This document shows positions 1 through 6,873 of a stretch of DNA of 9,411 bases, piece by piece (the first letter of the stretch is position 1; each line of letters begins with the position of its first letter). The notes below the pieces were generated by a model. It did no database searches. It saw only the letters and a program-made list of their open reading frames with translations, and was not told the origin of the DNA. Origin of the DNA: an uncultured Oscillospiraceae bacterium (GTDB lineage Bacteria > Bacillota > Clostridia > Oscillospirales > Oscillospiraceae); assembly GCA_910584045.1 (NCBI GenBank), contig CAJTYO010000085.1, forward strand, positions 1-9,411, given 5' to 3'. The translations under genes and the position numbers were made by a program.

Positions 1-752
1 TGGTTTTCGAGGACGATTTTAACGGGGAAACTCTGGATAGAACCAAATGGAATGTAGAACTGCACGAGCCGGGCTGGGTCAATGAGGAGCTTCAAGCCTA
101 CGTAGACGCGGAAGATGTCCTGTCCCTGCGGGACGGCTTCCTGCATATCCGCCCCACCAGGCTGACGCTGTGGGATGGAAGCGTTTTTTACCGCTCCGGG
201 CGGATCTCCACCCAGGGAAAGCACGAGTTCACATACGGGATATTTGAGGCCCGGCTGAGGGTCCCCCGGGGGAAGGGATTTCTCCCGGCCTTCTGGCTGA
301 TGACGGGGGACGAGAATCGCTGGGGACAGTGGCCCGTCTGCGGCGAGATCGACATCTGTGAGGTCCTGGGCCACGAGCCCCGCACAAACTACGGAACCCT
401 GCACTACGGCTTGCCCCATGAGCAGAATCAAGGGGCGTACACACTGCCGGAGGGGGACTTCGCGGCGGAGTTTCACACCTTTTCGCTGGAGTGGCTCCCC
501 GGGTGCCTCCGCTGGTATGTGGACGGCAGGCTGTTCCACCAGGTGGAACAGTGGTTTTCCGCCGGGACGGATGGCCTCCGCAAGCCCTTCCCAGCGCCCT
601 TTGACCATAACATGTATGTGATTTTGAATCTGGCGGTGGGCGGCGTTTGGCCCGGCCCGCCGGATGAAGCAACAGACTTTGCCCGCGCCGCTTTTGAGGT
701 GGACTACGTGCGGGTATACCGGAAAACACGTCAATCAATGGAGGAGCTATGA
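1..752 (+). CDS. GH16 family endo-beta-glucanase (laminarinase/lichenase type), 5' end outside window
   Basis: The open frame enters the window at base 3 and gives 249 residues before a TGA at 750-752. It has GH16 hallmarks throughout. An FEDDFNG start of the beta-jelly-roll lies at visible residues 2-8, followed by a WVNEELQAY segment. The catalytic motif EIDICE is at visible residues 115-120 (bases 345-362), with Glu115 as expected nucleophile, Asp117 as helper and Glu120 as acid/base. The spaced E-x-D-x-x-E form is typical of laminarinase-like GH16 members. A closing FEVDYVRVYR strand is near the C-terminus. The catalytic domain is nearly complete, so little beyond a start or signal peptide need be missing, but secretion cannot be judged. 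No carbohydrate-binding module follows the domain. The stop overlaps the next gene's start (ATGA), indicating translational coupling to the GH94 phosphorylase. The family is secure; the choice between beta-1,3-glucan and mixed-linkage glucan is inferred from the neighbours. Confidence 0.92.
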   Translation, partial: VFEDDFNGETLDRTKWNVELHEPGWVNEELQAYVDAEDVLSLRDGFLHIRPTRLTLWDGSVFYRSGRISTQGKHEFTYGIFEARLRVPRGKGFLPAFWLMTGDENRWGQWPVCGEIDICEVLGHEPRTNYGTLHYGLPHEQNQGAYTLPEGDFAAEFHTFSLEWLPGCLRWYVDGRLFHQVEQWFSAGTDGLRKPFPAPFDHNMYVILNLAVGGVWPGPPDEATDFARAAFEVDYVRVYRKTRQSMEEL

Positions 753-3454
753 TGGAGAAAATCCGCTTTTTGGATGAAAACGGAACCTTTGAACTGAGAA
801 ATCCCGAGGCGGTCAGCGGCCTCTATTTTCCCCTGGCCAGCGAGACCGGACTAAAAAGCGCCATTGCCCCCGATCTGGCCGGAGACAGCAAGCTGGACCA
901 GGAGTCTTTTCTTCTGGAGCCGGTAAGCATCGAGGACCTGCGGAACAGCCGCGGCACCCGGAATTTCTGGTGCGTGACGGAAAAGGGCTGCTGGTCCGCC
1001 TCCGGCGTCAGCGCCGAACAGGAGGCCGCCCGCTTTACGCCGGACCAGGACGAGAGCGTCCTGACGGCGGGATTCTTGTGGCAGACGGTGCGCCGGACCT
1101 CGAGGCGCTATGGCCTTCAGGCGGAGCTGACGGCCTTTGTGCCGCCGGATGAGAATGTGGAGATTCTGGAGGTGCGGGTGACAAACCGGGACGCTGCGCC
1201 CCAGCGCGTCACCGGCGTCGCGGCGGTTCCCATCTACGGCCGGAGCGCGGACAACCTCCGGGACCACCGGAATGTGACCTCCATGCTCCACCGGATTCGG
1301 ACCACAAAATACGGCGTCCAGGTCAAGCCCACCATGTCCTTTGATGAAAAGGGCCATCGGGAAAACCGCCGGATTTACTATGTCTGCGGAACAACCGGGA
1401 ACGGTGGCGCCCCCGCCGGATTCTACCCGACGGTGCAGGAGTTTGTGGGCGAGGGCGGCACATTTCTCCATCCCCGGGCCGTCTGCGAGGACCGGGAGGC
1501 CCGGCCCGCCGGAATGGAGATCGACGGCAGGGAGGCCATGGGCGGCATCCGCTTCCCCGAGGTCACCCTGGGACCTGGAGAAACGTCGGTGTACCTCATC
1601 TTCCTGGGAATCACGGAGGATGCCGGGGACATGGACCGGATTTTAACGGCCTACGGCACAGAGGAACGGGTCCATGCCGCCCTGGAGCGCACAAAAGCTT
1701 ATTGGCAGGACAAGGTAAACGTCCGCTACCAGACCGGCTCGGCGGACTTCGACCGCCTGATGCGCTGGGTGAGCCTCCAGCCCCTTCTGCGGCGGATCTA
1801 CGGCTGTTCCTTCCTGCCCCACCACGACTATGGCCGGGGAGGCCGGGGCTGGCGGGACCTCTGGCAGGACTGCCTGTCTCTGCTGCTGATGGACCCCGGC
1901 GGCGTGGGGGAGATGATCCAGGCCAGCTTCGGCGGCGTGCGGATGGACGGAACCAACGCCACCATCATCGGAGAGGGCCTGGGGAACTTTATCGCGGACC
2001 GCAACGGCATCGCCCGAGTCTGGATGGACCACGCCCTCTGGCCCTTGATGACCACCAAGCTCTACATCGACCAGACGGGGGACCTGGATATCCTGCGCGC
2101 GAAGGTCTCCTACTTCAAGGACCCCCAGGCTATGCGGGGTACAGAGATCGACGGACAGTGGGACCCGGCGTACGGAAACAGGCAGCGGACGGCTTCCGGC
2201 GAGGTCTACACCGGCAGTATTTTGGAGCACCTGCTGATTCAGCACCTCACCGCCTTTTATGAGGTGGGGGAGCACAACATCTTCCGCCTCCGGGGGGCCG
2301 ACTGGAACGACGCCCTGGACATGGCCCCGGAGCGGGGGGAGAGCGTGGCCTTCACCTGCGCCTACGCAGGCAATCTCAAGGACCTGGCGGGGCTTCTCCG
2401 GCGGCTGGCCGAAACCTGGAAGAACGTGGAGCTGGCGGAGGAGTTGGAGGAGCTGCTCCGGACGCCGCCCATGGCCTGCGACGATCTGTCGGAGAAAAAG
2501 GCGGTCTTGGAGCGATACACCCGGCGCTGCGCCCACAATGTCAGCGGCGGGACCATCCGGGTCCTCCCGATGGAGCTGGCGGAGAACCTGGAGGGCAAAG
2601 CGGACTGGCTGATGGAGCACATCCGCCGTCAGGAGTGGATCGCGGACGGGAGGGACGGCTGGTTCAACAGTTACTATGACAACCACGGGCAGCCCCTGGA
2701 GGGCATTGCGGAGACCGGCGCACGCATGATGCTTACCGGACAGGTGTTCGCCATCATGAGCGGGACCGCCACGGAGGAACGGGTGAAGGCCATTACCCGC
2801 AGCGCCGACAAATACCTTTACAAGCAAGAGGCCGGGGGCTACCGGCTGAACACGGACTTCCACGAGCTGAAATTCGACATGGGCCGGATGTTCGGCTTTG
2901 CCTACGGTGAGAAGGAGAACGGGGCGGTGTTCTCCCACATGACGGTGATGTACGCCAACGCCCTCTACCGCCGGGGCTTCGTCCAGGAGGGCTATAAGGC
3001 GCTTCAGACCCTGGCGGACGCCGCTCTGGATTTTGAGAGCAGCAAAATCTATCCCGGCATCCCGGAGTATTTCAACGCCGAGGGCCGGGGAATGTACCAC
3101 TACCTCACCGGCGCGGCCAGCTGGTACATGCTGACGGTAATCACGGAGGCGTTCGGCGTCCGGGGGGAGAACGGCAGCCTGGCGATCGCCCCGAAGCTGG
3201 TGCGGGAGCAGTTCGGCGAAGCAGGGACCGCCTCCCTGGCCCTTCCCTTCGCCGGTAAGCGGTTCCAGGTGATCGCCGTCAACCTGAGCCGGAAGGACTA
3301 CGGCGAATACCGGCTGGAAAAGGCGTACCTGACCACGGCGGACGGCCCTCAAATGCGGCGGCTGCCGGTGGCGGAAGGACGGGTCCTGCTGGACCGGGCG
3401 CTTCTGGACCGGCTGCCTGTGACGGAAAATCAGATCACAGTGGAATTGATGTAA
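749..3454 (+). CDS. GH94 beta-glucan disaccharide/oligosaccharide phosphorylase, laminaribiose phosphorylase-like
   Basis: This is a 901-residue GH94 inverting phosphorylase: glycoside plus phosphate gives alpha-glucose 1-phosphate plus a shortened sugar. An N-terminal beta-sandwich covers about residues 1-320, then an (alpha/alpha)6 barrel and a short C-terminal beta domain. Visible active-site motifs are WRDLWQD (368-374, donor-site Arg/Asp), DWND (518-521; by analogy with cellobiose phosphorylase the second Asp is the general acid), KEN (722-724, acceptor side), FSH with His730 (phosphate), and LTG with Thr787-Gly788 (phosphate). No signal peptide, so it is cytoplasmic. Its length and internal sequence (for example HHDYGRGGRG before the donor motif, GTNATIIG) recall the roughly 900-residue laminaribiose phosphorylase group rather than the roughly 800-residue cellobiose phosphorylases; this is from memory of the family, not an alignment. 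ATG 749 overlaps the upstream stop; ATG 752 has better spacing (7 nt) from GGAGG at 740-744 and is equally possible. GH94 is certain; the linkage specificity is inferred. Confidence 0.93.
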   Translation: MMEKIRFLDENGTFELRNPEAVSGLYFPLASETGLKSAIAPDLAGDSKLDQESFLLEPVSIEDLRNSRGTRNFWCVTEKGCWSASGVSAEQEAARFTPDQDESVLTAGFLWQTVRRTSRRYGLQAELTAFVPPDENVEILEVRVTNRDAAPQRVTGVAAVPIYGRSADNLRDHRNVTSMLHRIRTTKYGVQVKPTMSFDEKGHRENRRIYYVCGTTGNGGAPAGFYPTVQEFVGEGGTFLHPRAVCEDREARPAGMEIDGREAMGGIRFPEVTLGPGETSVYLIFLGITEDAGDMDRILTAYGTEERVHAALERTKAYWQDKVNVRYQTGSADFDRLMRWVSLQPLLRRIYGCSFLPHHDYGRGGRGWRDLWQDCLSLLLMDPGGVGEMIQASFGGVRMDGTNATIIGEGLGNFIADRNGIARVWMDHALWPLMTTKLYIDQTGDLDILRAKVSYFKDPQAMRGTEIDGQWDPAYGNRQRTASGEVYTGSILEHLLIQHLTAFYEVGEHNIFRLRGADWNDALDMAPERGESVAFTCAYAGNLKDLAGLLRRLAETWKNVELAEELEELLRTPPMACDDLSEKKAVLERYTRRCAHNVSGGTIRVLPMELAENLEGKADWLMEHIRRQEWIADGRDGWFNSYYDNHGQPLEGIAETGARMMLTGQVFAIMSGTATEERVKAITRSADKYLYKQEAGGYRLNTDFHELKFDMGRMFGFAYGEKENGAVFSHMTVMYANALYRRGFVQEGYKALQTLADAALDFESSKIYPGIPEYFNAEGRGMYHYLTGAASWYMLTVITEAFGVRGENGSLAIAPKLVREQFGEAGTASLALPFAGKRFQVIAVNLSRKDYGEYRLEKAYLTTADGPQMRRLPVAEGRVLLDRALLDRLPVTENQITVELM

Positions 3455-3468
3455 GGAGATGACGCGCG

Positions 3469-5874
3469 ATGCAGTATGGATTTTTTGACGATCAGGCCCA
3501 TGAGTACGTGATCACCCGGCCCGACACCCCGGCCCCTTGGGCCAACTACCTGGGCTCCCCGGAGTACGGGGCGCTGATCTCCAACAACGCCGGAGGCTAC
3601 AGCTTTGTCAAATCCGGGGCCAACGGACGGATTCTTCGGTATGTGTTCAACCAGTTCGACCAGCCGGGGCGGTATCTCTATCTTCGGGACAACGAGACGG
3701 GGGACTTCTGGTCCGCCTCCTGGCAGCCGGTGGGAAAGGACCTGGATACGTACAAAAGCGAGTGCCGCCACGGAATGGGCTACACGGTCATGACGGCGGA
3801 TTATGGCGGCATCCACAGCGAGGCGGCTTATTATGTGCCCTTGGGCGGGACCCACGAGGTCTGGCGGCTGACGGTGCGCAACGACTCGGACCGCCCCCGG
3901 ACGTTGACCCTCACGGGCTACGCGGAGTTTACCAGCCACGGCAATTATGAGCAGGACCAGGTGAACCTGCAATACTCCCAGTTTGTCACCAGAACCTTGT
4001 TCAACGAAAACCGGGTCCGCCAGCAGATTCACGGCAATCTGGACGCGGCGGAGAACGAGGTGGACGCCAAGTCCGTCATCGAGCGATTCTTCGGACTGGC
4101 CGGGGCGGAGGTTTCCTCCTACTGCGGCGACAGGGCGGAATTCCTGGGACCCTACCGGGGATACGGCAGTCCCGTAGGCGTGGAGCGTGGGAACCTCTGG
4201 AACCGCCTGGGCTACAACGGCAACAGCTGCGGCGCGCTCTCGGCGGCTGTGACCCTGAAGCCGGGAGAGACTGTGACAGTGGCCTTCCTGCTGGGGGAGA
4301 AACACGAGCGGGAAAGCGCCGCTCTTATGAAGGCGTATCAAGACCCGGAGGCGGTCTGTGAACGGGAACTGGAGGCCCTGAAACAGTTCTGGCACGGCAA
4401 GCTCTCCCATTTCCAGGTCAAGACCCCCTGTCCGGCGTTCGACACCATGATCAACACCTGGAACGCCTACAACAGCTTCATCACCTTCACCTGGTCCCGG
4501 GCGGCGTCGTTCATTTACTGCGGTTTGCGCAACGGCTACGGCTACCGGGACACGGTGCAGGATATCCAGGGCGTCATCCATCTGGAGCCGGAGGCAGCGG
4601 CGGAGAAAATCCGCTTCATGCTCTCGGCCCAGGTGGACCACGGCGGTGGACTGCCCCTGGTGAAATTCACCCACGACCCGGGGCATGAGGACACCCCGGA
4701 GGACGCCTCCTACGTTCAGGAGACCGGCCACCCCGCCTACCGGGCCGACGACGCGCTGTGGCTGTTCCCCACGGTCTACAAATACATCGCCGAGACCGGG
4801 AACGTTGGTTTTTTGGATGAGGTCATCCCCTTTGCCAATCGGGATGAGGGCACCGTATACGAACATTTAAAGCGGGCGCTGAACTTTTCCCTCCAGCATT
4901 TAGGCCCCCACGGGATGCCCGCCGGCCTTCACGCCGACTGGAACGACTGCCTGCGGCTGGGGGCGGAGGGGGAGTCCTCCTTTGTGGCCTTCCAGTTCTA
5001 CTACGCCTTTACCGTCCTGCGGGAGTTTGCCGCCTGCCGGGAGGACGGCAGGTATCTGGACTGGCTGGAGAGGGAACAGAAAAAGCTCCGGACCCTGCTC
5101 AACGACCTGTGCTGGGATGGGGACCGCTACATCCGGGGCTTTACCGAGGCCGGCGAGGTCATCGGAAACCACAGCGCCCCGGAGGCCAACCTGTGGCTCA
5201 ATCCCCAGAGCTGGGCGGTCATCAGCGGCCTGGCGGACGGGAAACAGGCCCAGCTGGCCATGAACAGCGTCTATAACCGGCTGAATACCGACTACGGCGC
5301 CATCCTCATGGACCCGCCCTACCACGCCCACGCCTTCGACGGGGCGCTGGCCGTCATCTACAACGCCGGGGTCAAGGAGAACGCCGGGGTCTTCTCCCAG
5401 TCTCAGGGATGGCTGATCCTGGCGGAGGCCCTCCTGGGCCACGGGGACCGGGCCTTTGAGTATTTCAAGGAAAACGCCCCCTCCATGCAGAACGACCGGG
5501 CGGAGATCCGGAAGATCGAACCCTACTGCTACGGCCAGTTTACCGAAGGGCCGGCCAGCCCAAACGCCGGGCGGTCCCACGTCCACTGGCTCACGGGCAC
5601 GGCTTCCACCGTTATGGTGGGCTGTGTGGAGGGCATCCTGGGGATGCGGCCGGACCTGGAAGGGCTGAAAATCGCGCCCTCCATCCCGAGGGAATGGAAG
5701 GCGCTGGAGATCGAGAAGGATTTCCGGGGGAAAAGGCTTCACATTCTGGTGGAAAATCCAAACGGCAGAGAGTCCGGCTGCGAGTCCCTGACGGTGAATG
5801 GAATGCCCATGGAGGGAAACTACGTGCCGGAGGCCTGCCTCACGGCGCGGACGGAGATTGTCCTGACGATGTGA
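3469..5874 (+). CDS. GH94 glycoside phosphorylase, cellobiose/chitobiose phosphorylase type, substrate uncertain
   Basis: This is an 801-residue GH94 enzyme, the size of N,N'-diacetylchitobiose and cellobiose phosphorylases. The N-terminus (YGFFDD, EYVITRPDTP, NYLGS, NAGGYSF) is typical of that group. Motifs: RNGYGYRDTVQD (354-365, donor site; the Arg-to-Asp spacing is like chitobiose phosphorylase), ADWNDC (489-494, general acid probably Asp493), KENAG (636-640), HVHWLTGTAS (704-713, with phosphate-site Thr709-Gly710). The loop after DWNDC is short, as in chitobiose phosphorylase, and lacks the insert of cellobiose phosphorylase. Gln644 stands where cellobiose phosphorylase has a phosphate-contacting His. 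No signal peptide, so cytoplasmic. The gene starts 14 nt after the previous stop, with AAGGAG at 3453-3458 ten nt before the ATG, so it is cotranscribed with it. Next to a glucanase and a laminaribiose phosphorylase-like enzyme, a gluco-disaccharide such as cellobiose is the favoured substrate, but an N-acetylglucosamine or other sugar cannot be excluded. The last 35 bases overlap the convergent regulator gene. Confidence 0.92.
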   Translation: MQYGFFDDQAHEYVITRPDTPAPWANYLGSPEYGALISNNAGGYSFVKSGANGRILRYVFNQFDQPGRYLYLRDNETGDFWSASWQPVGKDLDTYKSECRHGMGYTVMTADYGGIHSEAAYYVPLGGTHEVWRLTVRNDSDRPRTLTLTGYAEFTSHGNYEQDQVNLQYSQFVTRTLFNENRVRQQIHGNLDAAENEVDAKSVIERFFGLAGAEVSSYCGDRAEFLGPYRGYGSPVGVERGNLWNRLGYNGNSCGALSAAVTLKPGETVTVAFLLGEKHERESAALMKAYQDPEAVCERELEALKQFWHGKLSHFQVKTPCPAFDTMINTWNAYNSFITFTWSRAASFIYCGLRNGYGYRDTVQDIQGVIHLEPEAAAEKIRFMLSAQVDHGGGLPLVKFTHDPGHEDTPEDASYVQETGHPAYRADDALWLFPTVYKYIAETGNVGFLDEVIPFANRDEGTVYEHLKRALNFSLQHLGPHGMPAGLHADWNDCLRLGAEGESSFVAFQFYYAFTVLREFAACREDGRYLDWLEREQKKLRTLLNDLCWDGDRYIRGFTEAGEVIGNHSAPEANLWLNPQSWAVISGLADGKQAQLAMNSVYNRLNTDYGAILMDPPYHAHAFDGALAVIYNAGVKENAGVFSQSQGWLILAEALLGHGDRAFEYFKENAPSMQNDRAEIRKIEPYCYGQFTEGPASPNAGRSHVHWLTGTASTVMVGCVEGILGMRPDLEGLKIAPSIPREWKALEIEKDFRGKRLHILVENPNGRESGCESLTVNGMPMEGNYVPEACLTARTEIVLTM

Positions 5875-6631
5875 ACGACTCCCGGTTCACGTTCCAGTTG
5901 TTCATGTAGTTCCTGTCCCGGTAGGCCTTGGGCGTCATGCCCATCTGGGTGCGGAAATGCTGGATGAAATGGCTCTGGGAGGAGTAGGACAGCATGGCGG
6001 CGATGTCCGCGAAGTCGTAGTCGCTGAAGCGGAGGAGATTCTTCGCCATGTCGATCTTCCTCTGGCGGATGTACTCGCTGACGGAAATGCCGGTCTCTTG
6101 CTTGAAAATGCGGGACAGGTGGGCCGGGGAGATGGAGATGGCGGAGGCCAGCTCCTGGATCGTAATACGGTCCATGATGTGGACGTAAATGTAGTCGATG
6201 GCCTCCGCCACCTGCTTGGAAGAGGCGATGCGCTTTTTCAGGTTCCGCATGCGGCAGACATAGTCCAGGGCCATCTGGTCGTGGACGTAGACGATTTCCG
6301 CCATATTGGTGCAGCAGTCCATCCGGCGGATGTACTCGTCACTGAGCCCGAAGGCCTCCTCCATGGCCATGCCGCCCTCCATGCAGAAACGGGTCAGCAT
6401 GGCTGCCGTCACTATGAAGTGATAGCGCAGATTGGTCACCGGGTCCTCGGAGAGCTGCCCCACGCCCTCCATGTTCTCAAAGGCGCCCCGGCTGCAGTTC
6501 TCCTGTACCGCGTCGATCATTCCCTCCGCCACGGAGCGGTAAAACAGAAACTCCTCCCCGGGCTCCCGATGGCTGGTGACCTCCCGCTCCCCGTCGGCCT
6601 CCAGAGGCTTCCACGCCTTTGCTCCATTCAT
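5840..6631 (-). CDS. AraC-family transcriptional regulator with helical (non-cupin) N-terminal domain
   Basis: This 263-residue protein ends in the AraC/XylS DNA-binding domain. The first helix-turn-helix is about residues 156-180 (ITIQELASAISISPAHLSRIF). The second is about 206-232, followed by the signature GMTPKAYRDR at 231-240. The N-terminal 140 residues look alpha-helical, with five cysteines (46, 83, 106, 107, 126), and do not resemble the cupin sugar-binding domain of AraC itself. The phrase around EEAFGLSDEYIRRMD resembles helical N-domains of other Firmicutes AraC regulators. ATG 6631 is chosen because GGAGG (6643-6639) lies 7 nt upstream; a GTG at 6637 is too close to that site. 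Residues 241-263 are a tail beyond the usual domain end and partly overlap the phosphorylase gene. Position, divergent from the transporter and convergent with the enzymes, suggests local control of beta-glucan use (inference). The ligand is unknown. Confidence 0.93.
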   Translation of the reverse strand: MNGAKAWKPLEADGEREVTSHREPGEEFLFYRSVAEGMIDAVQENCSRGAFENMEGVGQLSEDPVTNLRYHFIVTAAMLTRFCMEGGMAMEEAFGLSDEYIRRMDCCTNMAEIVYVHDQMALDYVCRMRNLKKRIASSKQVAEAIDYIYVHIMDRITIQELASAISISPAHLSRIFKQETGISVSEYIRQRKIDMAKNLLRFSDYDFADIAAMLSYSSQSHFIQHFRTQMGMTPKAYRDRNYMNNWNVNRESFTSSGQSPSAP

Positions 6632-6638
6632 ATGCACA

Positions 6639-6643
6639 CCTCC
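6639..6643 (-). promoter_or_regulatory. Ribosome binding site of the AraC gene
   Basis: GGAGG on the minus strand with a 7-nt spacer to ATG 6631. It decides the start: the in-frame GTG at 6637-6635 leaves only one base after the site. Confidence 0.75.
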
Positions 6644-6667
6644 TTCAATATCTTTCAGGGCTAGAAT

Positions 6668-6685
6668 ATATCATAGATTTGATAT
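6668..6685. repeat. Inverted repeat ATATCA-N6-TGATAT overlapping the AraC promoter
   Basis: ATATCA (6668-6673) and TGATAT (6680-6685) form perfect 6-bp arms around a 6-bp spacer, covering the -10 and spacer of the regulator's predicted promoter. This is a candidate operator. In AT-rich DNA such a repeat can arise by chance, so it needs comparison with relatives. Confidence 0.4.
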
Positions 6686-6688
6686 TTC
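6677..6688 (+). repeat. Direct repeat copy 1 (ATTTGATAT-type), regulator side
   Basis: ATTTGATATTTC matches the copy at 6764-6775 in 11 of 12 bases, 87 bp apart and in the same orientation. It lies inside the predicted AraC promoter. Candidate binding site for the AraC regulator (inference). Confidence 0.45.
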
Positions 6689-6763
6689 GGCAAGAGGAAA
6701 GACGGGAGATTTTTCCGCAGGCTAACTGGAAATTATATGTAAAATACCTAAAGTCCGGCATGA

Positions 6764-6779
6764 ATTTGATATATCTTTC
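6764..6779 (+). repeat. Direct repeat copy 2 (ATTTGATAT plus ATATCTTTC), transporter side
   Basis: ATTTGATATATC (6764-6775) repeats the motif at 6677-6688. The overlapping ATATCTTTC (6771-6779) exactly repeats 6648-6656. The composite ends about 10 bp before the -35 position of the transporter promoter, where an AraC activator would be expected to bind (inference). Confidence 0.45.
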
Positions 6780-6789
6780 TTTAATTTTG

Positions 6790-6818
6790 TATACGCTTTT
6801 TCGGCGGCACTTTATAAT
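6790..6818 (+). promoter_or_regulatory. Predicted promoter of the ABC transporter operon (consensus -10, weak -35)
   Basis: A perfect TATAAT lies at 6813-6818. At 17 bp spacing the -35 position reads TATACG (6790-6795), only 3 of 6 matches to TTGACA. A consensus -10 with a poor -35 is typical of activator-dependent promoters, which fits the adjacent AraC protein (inference). Transcription would start near 6825, about 50 nt before the GTG start codon. Confidence 0.55.
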
Positions 6819-6830
6819 GAGGGGAGCATC

Positions 6831-6845
6831 ACAGCAGACGGCTGT
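6831..6845 (+). other. Small stem-loop in the transporter mRNA leader
   Basis: ACAGC (6831-6835) and GCTGT (6841-6845) can pair around a 5-nt loop just after the predicted transcription start. It may be a leader hairpin or a short dyad for a DNA-binding protein. No U-run follows, so it is not a terminator. Confidence 0.25.
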
Positions 6846-6873
6846 ATCAAATTGGAAATAGGAGGAAACGATC

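Larger units (their letters stand above)
6665..6693 (-). promoter_or_regulatory. Predicted sigmaA-type promoter of the AraC gene
   Basis: Reading the minus strand, TTGCCG (6693-6688) and TATATT (6670-6665) are separated by exactly 17 bp. They match the consensus at 4 of 6 and 5 of 6 positions. The start of transcription would fall near 6658, giving a leader of about 27 nt. An inverted repeat (6668-6685) overlaps the -10 and the spacer, which fits autoregulation. Confidence 0.55.
6632..6873. promoter_or_regulatory. Divergent intergenic control region between araC-type regulator and transporter operon
   Basis: This stretch of about 240 bp has no gene and is visibly more AT-rich than the coding DNA around it. 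It holds the leader, promoter and ribosome binding site of the regulator on the left, those of the solute-binding protein on the right, and short repeats that are candidate regulator sites. I see no riboswitch-like structure and no convincing terminator. ORFs that cross it are short and lack ribosome binding sites. Confidence 0.7.

Noticed and set aside
1643..3352. A 569-codon open frame on the minus strand inside the 901-residue GH94 gene
   Set aside because: It is a shadow caused by GC-rich third positions. The protein is low-complexity and resembles no family, and the plus strand holds a complete motif-bearing GH94 gene.
3459..3488. Tiny upstream reading frame overlapping the start of the 801-residue GH94 gene
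   Set aside because: Its ATG touches the AAGGAG site with no usable spacing, and nine codons out of frame are easily explained by chance.
3430..4866. A 478-codon minus-strand open frame under the 801-residue GH94 gene
   Set aside because: Same compositional effect, with no recognisable domain; the opposite strand is clearly coding.
5871..5890. Stem-loop GTGAAC/GTTCAC as a bidirectional terminator
   Set aside because: The stem has only 6 bp, the loop 8 nt, and no U-run follows on either strand; it also lies in coding sequence of the regulator.
5957..6664. A 235-codon plus-strand open frame opposite the AraC gene
   Set aside because: Mirror of a real gene: the minus strand encodes two helix-turn-helix motifs and has a well-placed ribosome binding site.
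6696..6716. GGAAA...TTTTCC pairing in the intergenic region as a terminator or riboswitch element
   Set aside because: Only about 5 weak pairs around an 11-nt loop; not stable enough to support a call.
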